From the NCBI GenBank assembly GCA_037074705.1, contig CM073594.1:74510509-74574508 (forward strand): a DNA stretch of 64,000 nt. The letters are read 5' to 3'. The notes below the pieces were generated by a model. The model did not search any database. It was not told where the DNA came from and worked only from the letters and a program-made list of their open reading frames with translations. This document shows positions 22,561 through 35,300 of the stretch, piece after piece. Within the stretch, counting starts at the first letter, position 1; every line of letters starts with the position of its first letter. This DNA comes from Zhengitettix transpicula. Lineage: Eukaryota > Arthropoda > Insecta > Orthoptera > Tetrigidae. Both the position numbers and the translations under genes were made by a program.

Positions 22561-25500
22561 GAGGGAAGAATAGAAAATCTTGCATGTGACATCTCGACTG
22601 CGAGAGAGAACACGAAGGAAATGTAAAGTTAATTCCACACTCTCGTTTACGTAACGCGGCTTCTCAGGCTATGACGCTACTTATCTTACGCAATAAGATG
22701 GGTTTCAATCTCGCACGTCATATCAGATGTTTATGTTCACCGTCGGATGGGAAATCTAAATAGTCGACTTTATGAATTTTAAAGTTCAGGAATGTGAGAG
22801 GCATAACTTTTCAATCCTCTAACTGAATGACAGTGACAGCAGGTTGGTTTCAGTTCTGTAGCCTTTTTTTTTCTTTTTTTCTGGCTGTCAGTCTCAAAAT
22901 TCCATACATCATTTGTTATTTCTCTCTCTCTTTTGTGTGTGCGTTCCTTGCAAAACATTCTCCATAGATTATTAGCGTTACGTATTGTCCTCGACAACTT
23001 GTCGCTAACTAACTGCCTCCTGCTCTTATTAATTAATCACTCTTTCCTTGCTTTAGGGTGGGGAGAGCCTTGGCTGTTGCTTTTCTCCTCTCCGCTTCTC
23101 TCTATCTCTGATTATTTCCTCCCTCTCCGTCTGGTTTCGGCACAAAAACACCCCCGTCACACCCTCCTACTTTTCACACTGTGGCTGATTGATTAATTAC
23201 CTTCAGTGAATGAGGGACAGGCGTCAACCCCCGACCCCCCTCTTCTTTATTTTCTTCCCTTTTCAACGTAAAAATAAAAACAACCTTGTGGTGTGGCCCG
23301 TCTAGGGTATAAAGAAGAACATCAACCCCCCCCCCTACACACACCGCCATCTATCTATCTCTAGCTACCAATATATATTTTTTATACCCCCCCTATTCCA
23401 GCGTTCCCTTTCCCCCCTTGAACAAACCGGGTCACTGGTAATTAATATTGCCTCAGAACGTCCTGTCTGACCGTGAGTAATTACTATTTTGCGGACGAAG
23501 ACATTAGCTCTGTGTCAGTCTCCCTCATCCCCTGTCTCTGTAAACCATAGCCTTCTATTTCTCTCTTTCTTCACTCTAACGTTGTCATATCAAGCCTCTA
23601 ACTGCAGAGGATTAATTATCTTTCTTCTTCATCTTTTATGGAGCTCATTAGGGTATCAATCCTTAATTTATTCCATTTTCGAAATGTATTTTCAGTCTCA
23701 TTTATTAATTAAATAATTTGAATCAGGAATGCAATTAGCTTAAATTATCGATTAGATTTTCTTACTCAGAGGTAATTAATATAATTTCTGCATTATTTTT
23801 TCCTTCAATTATATATTAATATTTTCTTTTAATGTTTAGTTTTCTAACGTAAGCATTCGTCTTTGTTCCTTATGTATTATTATTTACCTGGCTAATTTGT
23901 TTTCAAATTAATAATAATAATTATCTGACACATGATAATATTATATTAGGTAAATAAATGTCCAAAGTCAGGAAAATTTAATAACTGTCAAAAGAAATTA
24001 ATAATTTAATAAAAATATTTTCTAACAAAGTTTCCTCCATAATTTAGGTAACAAGGAAATCTTCCATATTAAAAAAAATATTTATCAAATATTATTATTT
24101 TTTAAATATTAATGAAATTATATGCAAATTATTTACAATACTTCCACTGCATTAAGAATTTTTTCTTTAAATTAATAGACTAAATAAGGTCTTATACATT
24201 TCTCATTAGTATTCAACTGTTAAATTCCGTAAATTCTTCATTATCCGTCGTGATAATGTATTTTAATTGCATTATTTGCGTTGTCAAATTATTAAATTTT
24301 CGCCTGTTCCCATTAATATTATAAATTAACGACCTTTATTACAGACATTTTTATTCAACAAAACAACGACGTTTCATTACATTATTGTATTTTGTATGGT
24401 AACAAAATTTTTTTTGTTAAACATTATTGCAAAATATTTTAAATTTTGTCATAGAAAAATAAGAAGAAATAAATGTTGCAATCTTGTGATTCAAAATATT
24501 ATCAACAAAAATTTTTTTCACCTTAGAAACATAATAAACTGATTAAACTTAAAACCTGATGAAACTACGGAGAGGTACTTAAACGTCGTCGTTATATTGA
24601 ATAAAATATTTTAGGATGTCTGTAAATATAGGTAATTAATGAATTTTAATATTAACAAATGCAATATTATTATATTAAATACATGTATGGCACTTATAAG
24701 AATACATTAATCATATATTTTTAAATAATAAATATTTACAAATCATGTATGATGTTATAAGGAATTGGACTTGTGATGTCACAAAGTCATAAAAATAAAA
24801 TTTTCGGAGTTCTCTTCCTCCAGAGGACGGACTGGGATTTTAACGAGTATTTAAATGGGGTTTTCTTTCCCTAGCCTTTGTGCCTCCGTTTTTCTGTCCG
24901 TGTCTGTCTGAATGTTTATTTATCCCGCCTTGAGTTTGGAAGAATCCCGTTACGTCACCAGTTACGAGCGTGCCAAGAATCCCAGTATCCCGCCTCAGGT
25001 CTCAAAGACATTCTTACTTGAGAGGTGAGGTCATTGACAAGGCCCTCGGCTCCTTCATAAATAGTAAGTAGATCCTCGTCTTCGGCTTCCTTCCGTTTTA
25101 CCCCACTTCAATGCTTAACCTCTCAATTTAGAAAGAGTTTTCATCCCCAAGAATGTCTCTGCCTCATGTTAAAAGACAAAAAAGAAACAGATGTTGACAA
25201 ACCTAACACTTTATTTAAACAAACCTTTTTGGATCTTCTTGGGATTGTCGACGTTTTCACTTTTCGTGTAAAACCCCTAAAACAACTAGATGTTGGAGAA
25301 TTCAGGTTATTTAAAAATCTCGTCCATATTATTGTCAATATAACGAAGAAAAACCCAACATTATCTCGTAAGAAAACTTTCCCTGGTCCGTTACGATTCA
25401 ATTCACGACGTTTCGGTGCCAAGAACTGTCATCGTAATGTCACTGTCGCGAAATCTTCAAACCTCTAATTTGGAATGCGTTCATAAAGACAACCCATGAG

Positions 25501-26284
25501 AAATATTTTTTCTTTAATAAATAATAAGCCCCAGAAAAGAATCTCTCCGCGTCCTAGCCCTTGAATGTATACTGTTCCGCGACACATTTTCTTTGTAACC
25601 AACCACCCTCATGGACTTTCCCACACTCGTTCGTTTCTCGCAGCATATTGTTTCATTTATTATCATTTTTGTTTTATTTTTAATCCCCCCTTCACAGATA
25701 CCGACTCCAGTTCTTTTGGTGGGGCGGGGTGCCTCCTGTGGAGGGACTAATGGATTGTAAAAGTTTATTGTCCTTTCTGGCTGATGTCCATCGAGGACGT
25801 GGCGCGCGGCCAAACGCGTTTCCGTCATTCACTTAGCTCGGGACATAACTACGCCTCTCAATTGAATTCCTCGACCCACACCACCACCGTGGTCAAGAGA
25901 TTCTAGACAGGGGTAGAAAGATATGAGAAGCACTTAGACGCTTGACCCAAATTTCACAGAAAATCTAAGAAATTAGAAGGGCCAATTAAATATAGGAACT
26001 CAACTGTAAAATATATGTTCCGGATTTATGGACTCAGTCAAAAATACAAAATTAAAACCATTATTGGATTCAACGACAATTGACTCTCAACAATCAGAGA
26101 TAATTTATTACGTATCGAAGTTTAACAATGAAGTGTTTATTTTATGCTTACATTCCGGAGTCGCCATGTTTTGTATTTCTTTTACGAGTAACCAGAGATT
26201 TAAAAAATAATAATAACACCTTGATAGGATTAATTAAATAAATCAATTAACACAAAAAAATTAATTTAAATTTGAATGATAGTT
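22561..26284. other. Long intergenic stretch, no gene recognised
   Basis: 22980-23660 is pyrimidine-rich with several TAATTA motifs. 23700-24780 is extremely AT-rich. 24820-25860 is more balanced, with open frames of about 100 codons on both strands that I cannot assign. There are no repeat boundaries of the named families. At 24555 a CTGATGA is followed by TTAAACG, only a weak echo of the hammerhead-like signature. Confidence 0.4.
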
Positions 26285-27272
26285 AGCCACACGTTGAAGA
26301 CGTCAAATATGTAACGATTAAAAAGTTGGTCTTAAATCGTTAAAATAACTAACAAAATTAATTTAAGATTGAAATTAAAAAAATTATTATTGTTGATAAA
26401 TTTACATTGTATAAGATCTATTTTGCACGCCGAATTTCATCCAGTTAATTCCAAATACTTTAACTTTTTCATTTATTCAATCGTGGCATTTTATGAAAAT
26501 ACAGTTCTTATATCATTACAATCAAATACGTCGAATCTCTATATCTCAGGGTCATAACTGGGTTTGATAATAAGAATACTCCAATTAAAATATTAACAAT
26601 TCAATTAATTGAAGTTAAAGGAATACAAAATTAAAATACCAGAAACAAAAGAAAACGAATGAAAAGAAAAACGCGAACGAAATCTGACTATACCCTTTAA
26701 TTATCATTTACAATTATTAATAATTGACAGTGCTTCTGGTACCAGTTTGGATTCTTCTTGCTTGAATTTAACACTCACTAAAACAGGCCATTCATTACTC
26801 ACTGATTCTACATTTTGAATACACGTGACGTTGCCCTCTCGTGTCTCTGCTATCCGGGAATCTGGATTAGGCCACCCTCAGCCGGTTGCCGGATGTAGAT
26901 TTCCTCAAAGTCTCTCGATGCGACAATTATTTCAATTTGGGCAGCAAAAACTTCTGCTTCCAAATTGCGATTTTATGTGTCTCCGGCAAACTGCTTACTC
27001 GCGTTTTATATAAACTATCATATCTCGCCGTTGGACCTCCTGGATAACACTATTCATGCTTTTAGGTTAGCAAATTTTTACTGTGTTATTACTTTATGTG
27101 AACCGTTCTGTCTCGTATCTCCGTGCAGACTGACTGTTCTCCAAGCGCGCGGTTTTTCAGTTTCCATTGTTAAACAAAGGAAAAACCCGCCTTGATTGTC
27201 GCCTTTACGCATTCGTACCGCTAATAATTTAATTATTTAAAACAATTACTAGCCTGTTTAATTGGTATTACA
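26285..27272 (-). mobile_element. LTR element D
   Basis: On the minus strand it starts TGTAATACCAATTAAACAGG at 27272, and the LTR body ends CGTTACA at 26310 (963 bp). A diverged primer-site-like block follows (GACGTCTTCAACGTGTGGC, 26285-26303). GCGAACGAAATCTGAC (about 26673-26688) and CAGGGTCATAACTGGGTTTG (about 26547) match element A. The 5' side abuts ATATATAT. The far boundary beyond the primer block is unclear and could reach about 26210. Confidence 0.7.
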
Positions 27273-27400
27273 ATATATATGTGAGCAAATTATAAATAAA
27301 ACAGCCGATAAAGTCAGATAATGGTGTATAATTGATAAAATACCACGTTTCGTCGCCAATTGCGTCGTTGTTATCAATCATTTTCTGAATTTAAAAAATT
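27273..27400 (-). mobile_element. Penelope-like terminal segment
   Basis: The minus strand carries GACGAAACG (27356-27364) preceded by a GCGTCGTT..GGCGACG-type stem, then sequence also found at 37690-37760 (ACAGCC..GTCAGA..ACGTTTCGTCGC in this orientation). It is read as a terminal-repeat fragment of the same Penelope-like family. Confidence 0.4.
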
Positions 27401-29925
27401 TATAAATTTCAACTAATTTTGAGTTTACGATCATTTCCTTCGCGTTCTCGAAACACATCCAGAGAGATTTTCAACCTTCAATATTTGAAAACGATTAAAC
27501 TTCGTGAAGAAGCGAAATCTTATTTTAATTAATTGTGCATAATAAGCCGAAGATATTGCAAATGATGTGACTAATACTAACTCTTAGAGATTAAATATAA
27601 GATTTTTCGTAAAGAACAATAAGAGATATTCAGTGTCTTGATTGTAACCAAATGGAATATAAAGGATTATGAGAGATTCCGGTCTCAAAAATGCGATTTG
27701 CTCAACAAACAGCCATTGAAAAAGTAAAAAAAACCATACGGAACGGTTAAAGTGCATAAGTGCTTAAATACGTATATAGATAGGGAAGTAATTGTAATTA
27801 AATTACAAAATGAAATACACAAACATAAAGTTTTATGCATAAAAGAGACGGTATGATATTAAAATAATATCTCAAAAGGAATTATGAAAAAGGACTATTT
27901 TAAGGTTTATATTTCTTATTAAATCCATTGACGAGGAACAAAAAGTGTAGATTGTTATAATAAAATATATAATACGTGTATTAGAATATATAAAAGATTC
28001 AAAAAAGCATATAAATAAAAAAAATTAATTCAAAAAACGAGAGAGTCAAATATCTAAATAAAGATGTCTGAAGAAGAAAATTTAATAATACGAGAAAGTT
28101 CCATACAATTGTGAGAAGAAAAAAAAAATCCGTAAAAATTTGAAAAGCACAAATAAAAAAGTTGTGTATCAAAATCACAAAAAATGTTATCGTAAGAAAG
28201 TAATTTAAAGAAATGAAAAAAAAAATTAATTAAAAGTTTAAATTAATCTCCAGAATTATTTTGCTTATCAACTAGATTTATATTTGTCAGCTGTTATTTC
28301 ACGAAGCACCAACAGGTGGAATTTACTTTGTAAAAGTCCTGAAATTCAATTTAGTCTTTGCCAACATAAATCCAGTCGCTAATTAATATTCAATCAGTTA
28401 ATTACTGAATTCCTGTAAGTATAAATCCCGCTGTCATTAATAAATCTGCTGTTTAACGGCAGTCAACGTCAGAGATTATATTTAAGCATGACTGCCATGC
28501 ATAAAACCAGAGATGTTAGTAACGCGGAGTTTTTAGAGACCACGGGAGACTGGGTCACAACATCGTTACGACTCAACCAACGATTATTTTACGGTCAACG
28601 CGATCAGAGTCACCGTGTTCCGTTTTGTATTCGCAGAAGCGATAAATAGAGATTATCACGGATTAAAGGATGATTAAGGGCAATATATATATTTTCACGT
28701 ACAAACATGCGTTTGCAATGTGGGCAGATATCTTTTTGGGAACAGCTACTAAGCCTTTCCTCATGCGTTTAAATATTTACGTATCTGCAAATACTTTTCC
28801 TCTATCCGGAGTGGAGGGTGATTAAAGATTAAAAATATAGGGGGTTAAAAATAAACATTTTTATATATCGAGAGTGGCTCGTCCTTTTCACATGCGCCTG
28901 AATTAATCAAGATCCGTGCGAATATTGCCTCCGAGGTCCTTGCTCCTTGTTTCGTCTGTGTGTGTTTGAGAGAGTCAGAGAACGTGTTTATTTATATTAG
29001 TCCTCGCGGGGACTAGGTTGAGGTATTAAGGGCACGAGAGTGTGGAATGAGGACCCTCATAATCCTCGCAGGGTTGCAAGAAATAAAAAACACTCAACCG
29101 CTCAGCCAAAGCCCTCGTCTCTCACCCCCTTGCATCTGCCAGGCCAATATCGTCCAAACACACACACACACACACACACACGCTCACACATGAAAGGGCT
29201 CTTGAAATATTAGACGAGGCGCCGCCTGGGGGTGGGGGTGAGAATCTACCTGGCGATTCCTCGGCACGATCGTCTATTCCAGCTCATTTTCCGGTCTTTC
29301 CTTTTTGAACCCCATTCAACCGCCTTTTGGTCTGCGCTAAACTGTCACGTAATCCATTATCAGAAAGTAACGCTCAAGTCAACGGTCATCAACGGTAATA
29401 ACAAGAGATGATATTGTACCGCACAACTGTTTCAGTTCACTAACACAAACGATAAAGAAACGTATATATAATTTAGCTGCCTTTGTACAAGAAATATATG
29501 AAAATGGAGGTGAAGAAAGTAAGGCGAACAATGATGAAGGAGAAAAAATTATGAAAATAATAAAAGAATGAAAAAAAGGAACGAAAAAACAAGAAGGGAA
29601 GAAAAATTAAGAAGAAAAATATAGAAATACGTAAATAAATGAAGACAGGAATAATATTAGAAAAAAAATTAAAGAGAAAAACGAAGAAAGAAATAATTCC
29701 CGGTGAATATGCTGATTTTGATAAATAAATTAATAATAAAGATTTTAATTATAATAAATAATTTATTATACTTCCACACACATACCATATAAAATGTAAG
29801 CTCTCTTAGAAAGCAACAGATGTCTTTAGGGTGATAGTAATAGTTATGTGGCAATATTCTACACTTTGCAATAAAGGGGAAAAATATGCTTTAACAATAA
29901 ATTGAAAAAAAATTATCTAATATAC
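27401..29925. other. AT-rich stretch, no gene recognised
   Basis: 27400-28260 is A-rich on the plus strand. 28860-29340 is more balanced and holds a CA microsatellite at 29157-29182. Nothing coding is recognised. Confidence 0.45.
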
Positions 29926-30938
29926 TGTAATGCCAATTAATTAGGCCAGTAATTGTTTGGATGTAAAATTTGAATTGTCTGAGAAATCCATTATAGCGGT
30001 CTGATCGAACAAAGCAACAATGAGAGAAGCGATCTCACTTTGCTTTGTCGAAAAGTCAAAAATGGCGTATGCGGGGGAACTAGGAGTCAGTTTGTGGAAA
30101 AACATCGTGAGGAGCAGAACAAGTAATATAACTGTTAGTTAGCGGAGAAAGATTGTTAGGAGCTGTTGCCGGAAAGACATTAAGAGGAGCAGAACAAGAA
30201 ATATAATTTGAGCAGAGACTAGACATCGTCAATGTATAACTAGTATTGCAGCGTAAATAATTGAAAAGTAAGAGCAGTTTAAGCCTACAACCAGGAGCTA
30301 AAGAAAAGTTAGTTCGCTCCGAAAGAATAAACAGTTAAAATAAATCGTCAAGGATATACGTTGCAGTTTACGTCCAATTCAGTAAAAGACTAATAAATCT
30401 ATGAATCATAGGATTCCGGTAAGGCAAGCAGACATCAGATAGCTGACATTCAGGAGGATCATCCGAATTCCTGGGAGCCTATCAATTTTGACTTCAATAG
30501 TGTAAAATCTGTGAGTTTATGTTTAGAATCAGTGTATAATTTTGCAATAGTGTACTTCCGAAACCAAAAAGAATGCTGGTAACAGCTGGACAGATGTAAG
30601 TAGCAAAACCATAACTAATGATTAATTGTAAACGCTAATTAGAGGATACGGTCAGATTTCGTTCTCTTTTAAATTGTCAATCAGAGTTAATTTCTTTACT
30701 TTTAAATTTCTTTCATTCTAGCGACATATTGTTTAGGTTAATTGTAAACTGTTTGTCAATGAGATTTTTAAATCAATTTGTTGTGTTCATTATCAAACCC
30801 AGTGAAGGCCATGAGAAATTAATATTTTAAATTGTAATTGTTTTTGAGTTAGAAGCCACAAAGTGCAAATAAATAATTTGATGTATTAAATTTTATTAAT
30901 TATTTTATTTAAATAAAGGTCAATTGTTGATTATTACA
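29926..30938 (+). mobile_element. Solo LTR (element E) with 4-bp target duplication
   Basis: Starts TGTAATGCCAATTAATTAGG and ends TTGATTATTACA, 1013 bp. ATAC directly precedes it (29922-29925) and directly follows it (30939-30942), a clean 4-bp duplication as expected for gypsy-type integration. It shares CATC(A/C)GATAGCTGAC, GAGGATCATCCGA and GAATGCTGGTA with element F, and GTCAGATTTCGTTC with the rest. Unlike F it has no primer-site unit, so it is an ordinary solo LTR. Confidence 0.85.
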
Positions 30939-30950
30939 ATACAAATAAAT

Positions 30951-31040
30951 CATGTGTGGAGTGCCACAGGGAAGAGCTTTCAGTCCCATTTTTTGGGCCA
31001 CTAGACGAATTACTACAGTCATACGTTGAGGGGAAAAAAA
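30951..31040 (+). pseudogene. R1/RTE-type reverse transcriptase relic
   Basis: Immediately after the solo LTR one frame reads CGVPQGRAFSPIFWA, and the next frame continues DELLQSYVEGK after a frameshift near 31001. This matches the RT segment G(V/C)PQGG.LSPLLW...VDELL shared by R1-like and related non-LTR retrotransposons. Only about 30 residues are recognisable, and the YADD block is not found. Confidence 0.6.
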
Positions 31041-32674
31041 CTATGTATTGGAAGAATGAGGGGATTTAAATTGTTTCATAGAGCTAACTTAATTGTCGGG
31101 TAGTTAGTTGACTAGGCGGTGTGAGGCGAAAAGTGGAATAGTTACTTCCTATTTAGGTACCGTCTAATCACCCGTAATGACACAGACATAGGAGCATAAA
31201 ATAACGAGAAAAGACTTTAAAAATTTCCTTTACCCACCCTTTTTAGCGTCACAAATAGTTATTACCGTTCGTGTGTGCACATTTTCGCCGCTTAGAGAGA
31301 GACCACGACTGTACATTCCTCTGCACGAATATCATATCCTCGTCGTTTATTCTTTTACCCTTTACATTATAATTAAATTTTTTTTCTGTTCTCGCCTCCC
31401 CCATCTCCGGTTAATTTTTAGTCAGTCCTGCTGCCGTCCCGTGTCCCAGGTGGATTAGGTCCCACCCTCCACGCCCCTCTCATTTTCTTTTTCTCTCTTT
31501 CACCGTTTTTGCAGTAAAATGTTCTGTTAACCTTCCCCCAAAAAGAGCTGAATCCCTAATTCTGGTTAGTCTTGTACCTCTCTTCACCCTCCTAGAATCC
31601 GCACTTTCCCTGTTAACCGGAGTAACTTTTGTCATCGCGTTTAGTTTAGTCGCGCCAATTTGTGAAATGCAAAATTGTCATGCATTTCAAAGTGGATGTG
31701 GACCGTCGAGGAGAGGGTGGGGATGGTAGAGTTTCACCCCCGCAACCCCCTTTCCCATCTCCCTCTACTATTTTTCTCTGGCCTTCGTGCGTGTCCCTCG
31801 TACTGCAAATTTCATGCAAATGGTTTTCGTTACCTTTTCCTCCCCTCCGTATCCCACTCCACCCTATTTTTTTGCGGGGCAGGGGTGTGCAAAATTTTCC
31901 GTAATGACATTAAGACCGTCGCTACCTCGTTGCCTTCCTTCGCATTGCTTAGAGGCCGTTGGAACGCGTTTGCACACCGTAATCAGCTCCCTGTTCTTTA
32001 AATATAAGAAGGGGTGAAAATGGAATTGAAGAAGACCACAGCTTCTGCAGAAAATGAAATCGCCGTGATAAGGATCGTCGCTTTTACAGATACAGTACTG
32101 CGGGTAGACAAATTTATAAACCCGCAGGATAAAATTTGAGCAACCAATTCCTGATCTGGGTTCCTCAAGGCTCAATAACCGAACCAGTAAGTTCTTCTAA
32201 TTTTACAAATTAAACTGGAAAATTAATCTGAATTGTATTAACATAAACATAATGAATGTATCAAGGCCCAATTGCCCATGGCCTTATTAATTAAAATTTT
32301 TATTTAATACTGTATACGAAACGTTTCTTCCTCTATATTCACGGACATCATCTGTTGTCATAAAAATAAATAAAATAATACGAGACAATAGTTGACTTCT
32401 GAAAGAATAAATAAAATTTATTATACAATGATTACCAACATAATTAACAGTATGGTAATTGAATTAATATAATCCATTAAACAGAAAAATTTTGACTACC
32501 TCCAACAACATCCATGGCCGAAATGAGAGTAAACAATGACAGTCAAAGACATCACAAAACTCACAACGACTCTTTCCTCAATATATTCATTTTTAGATAC
32601 AACCGAAGATGTTCCTGATCTTGGAGGAGAAACGTTTTTGTAGTATTGTAAGAAATGTACTTCCCCCCTCCATA

Positions 32675-32714
<40 letters not shown>

Positions 32715-33420
32715 ATCTATGAGAACGATTTTCTAGCAAAAACTAAAAATCTTGAGTCAGTCTGTCCAGTCAACAATTGGACTAAGGGAACAAAATAGAA
32801 ATTGATAAATGATCGGGGAAAAATAGATTGGGTGCGGAGGTAATTCCAAAGGTAACTCGTAAGCCTTGCTTATGAGTTCAAAATCTTACTTAAATTCCGT
32901 GCGAAAAAATTTCAAATGTTAGAAAAAAATAGAAATTAGCAGATAAATTTATAGGATAACGTCCTGGTCGTCATCACAAAATTGTGGGATATTATAATCG
33001 TCAATGAAGAGAACAACGATTATGGGATGTGTCATGGAACGGAATGGTATTATATCCCAAAAAGCGTGAATAAACAGTATTTATATGAGAAAATGGGACC
33101 GTAAATTGCCGATATAAAATAGGATCGTAAAAAAAATTCCATGGGAAAAAAGGGGTAACCTGTAAAGTTTGCTGTAGTAGTAGTTTTAGGAACATTTTCT
33201 CTTCCGCAAGATAAATTGCGATACAAACAATTTTCTAAGACGTCGAAGAGAAGTGAAATTGCATGAGTTATATTTTAACAACTGCACGGAATCTACATAA
33301 TTAGACAAACGACTCTGTAGTACCTACAAATAAATCAATGAAAGTTGATGTATGGGTCTATTAGACCATTTGTAGATGATAAATGAATAGCATTAATTAT
33401 ATTAGAAGAACGTACTCCAG
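31041..33420. other. Unique stretch with CA repeat and one Cys-rich frame
   Basis: 31260-31680 is CT-rich with no motif. A minus frame at 31864-32175 contains a zinc-finger-like Cys pattern (see findings). A GAAACG signature lies near 32320. A CA/TG microsatellite lies at 32672-32710. No intact gene is recognised. Confidence 0.35.
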
Positions 33421-33424
33421 TTGC

Positions 33425-33490
33425 AGCGGCGGCGGTGCCTGGCGTTCCTCAAGGGTTCATGCTTGGCCTCCATTATTATTTAAAACTGCG
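33425..33490 (+). pseudogene. Non-LTR reverse transcriptase relic (GVPQG motif)
   Basis: One frame reads PGVPQGFMLG and, after a one-base shift, PPLLFK. This is the GVPQGS.LGPLLF block of jockey/CR1-type reverse transcriptases, with Phe for Ser. No other RT block is readable nearby, so this is a short, old fragment, and chance is not excluded. Confidence 0.45.
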
Positions 33491-34960
33491 CGCGATAGCT
33501 ACTCGGAATTAATAAATAACAATGTGTTAGAAGGAACGATAAGAATAATATGGACTGGGACAATGGAGGGGTTGAAAAAGGAGGCCATGGAGGAAGCGAA
33601 TAGGGAGGGAAATTATGGAGGATGTCGATTTGTAAAGTCTATAAAGACGAAGCGAGCCGTTGTCACGAACATGTCCCGTATTTTATTCTTCCTTCCTCTC
33701 CGCTTTCTCCGGGCATTGATTTAGTTCTTCTCTTCCTCGTGTCCGACGCGCTCACGTTCACACGGTAATGGGGGTTAAAGGAAATGGTGAAGCTACGAAC
33801 AATCGCCCCCTTCACGCTCCATTAGGCGATACAAAAGGGAGAAAGGATCCGGGCTACAGCAGAAGCAGGGAGAGGAGGATTGCATGTGGAAACAGTCACA
33901 CACGCGAGGAAGACTCGTACAGATTTGCACCAGAAGCATTCGTTACAGGGTAAGGAAGAAGGACGGTCAGGAGGGAATGCTGGGAAACGTAATAGGAGAG
34001 CGGAAATATAAGAGACTCAAATCGGATTCGTTTTCAGGGCTTCACACAACTAAACAATAAAATATAATCACAGCGGAACCCCGTTCTGGGAACCGAGTTT
34101 CTCCGTAAAGTTCGACGGTCGAGATGATAAATTATTTCAAAGGAGGGATTTTTACCGCTATTTAACCCAACGCGATATTCTTCTGATCCTTCAACTTCAA
34201 GTTTTTATATTCGCTTCCTTAATTAACTCAACTTATTGCTGGTTTCTTCTATTCTCTTCGATTCCCCCTAGTTTCATCAAATCAAGGATTTAATATTCTC
34301 CAGGCACACAAAAATTTGCGTTTACTGTTGTCTTTAAAAAAATTTTCTGGGTTGTCCTTCGTCTTTATACCAACAGCGTTTACCAATTATCACTACGGAT
34401 CTGATAAGCAGATTATTTGTTCCTTTTTTAAAAATTTATTCTAACATTTTCGTACGGTTAAAGTATCCATCATTCGTTTCTATGTACTTTTTATTGCTAT
34501 TGAGAATAATTAGCAACAATTTACCCCCTCTTATTTTTCTACTTACATAACCTTAAAATTATTTATAAAATTTGAAATATATTTACTGACGTATCCATTT
34601 TTTCCTCTTTCGAGAACTGATAACGAAACACTACTGCATAGATTTATTATATTGAGGGAATCGTATATTCCTTTTTCCCCAATTGAATATACTATATATA
34701 TTCCACTACTGTCCATAGGAGATGCAAAACTTCTTGTAACCCATTATTTCGTTCAAGCATAAATTTAATTTACTGTCGATAAAATATGGAACTGGAACCT
34801 TCATTTTTTTTCAGTTATTCGGTTTCCTCATCAACTGGCAACAACTTTTACTATTAATTTGTTCTTCCTACACACGTTTTTTCACTCTCAATAATACTTC
34901 TGTATTTCCGTTACATATTTTAAAAATCAATTAAGAAAACCTGTTTTAATCTAGATTTAA
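33491..34960. other. Unassigned stretch
   Basis: 33500-34080 is purine-rich and moderately CG-containing, then AT-rich. No motif recognised. Confidence 0.4.
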
Positions 34961-35300
34961 TTTATAAATATACACCAGCCAAAACACAGAAAACAAACTT
35001 TTAATAAAGTGAAAAAAATATAGAATTACGCAACTGTTTCGTCTTCACTTTAGCACTTATTCAGGTGTACAAAGAAGGTAATTATCAAGTTTAGATGCAT
35101 GGCCTTCATGGATTCAAAAAAAACTCAATGATGTATCCTAGCAGTTTTAACGTTTTTCAGTCAACTTCATGAAAGGAACTTTTGGTATTTAAGTACATCT
35201 AAAAATTAAGACTATTGGTTAAATTTTCTTATGAAGTCCTAAATTACGTACGAAACGTTGTCAGTTTCTTTATAAAAAATTTTGTGAATTATATTTCATT
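34960..35300. mobile_element. Penelope-like inverted terminal pair, relic
   Basis: GACGAAACAGTTGCG preceded by CACCTGAATA is read on the minus strand (35031-35075). On the plus strand ATGAAGTCC is followed by GTACGAAACGTTG (35231-35260). The two facing signatures resemble the inverted ends around 3783-4400. No coding sequence is recognised between them. Confidence 0.4.

Noticed and set aside
23486..23510. FADED as an RT catalytic FADD box
   Set aside because: No surrounding RT similarity in that frame. Chance match.
32147..32195. Plus-strand WVPQGSITEPV resembling RT block 4
   Set aside because: No neighbouring RT blocks in any frame, and the adjoining opposite strand has an equally suggestive Cys-rich frame. 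The similarity is too short to call.
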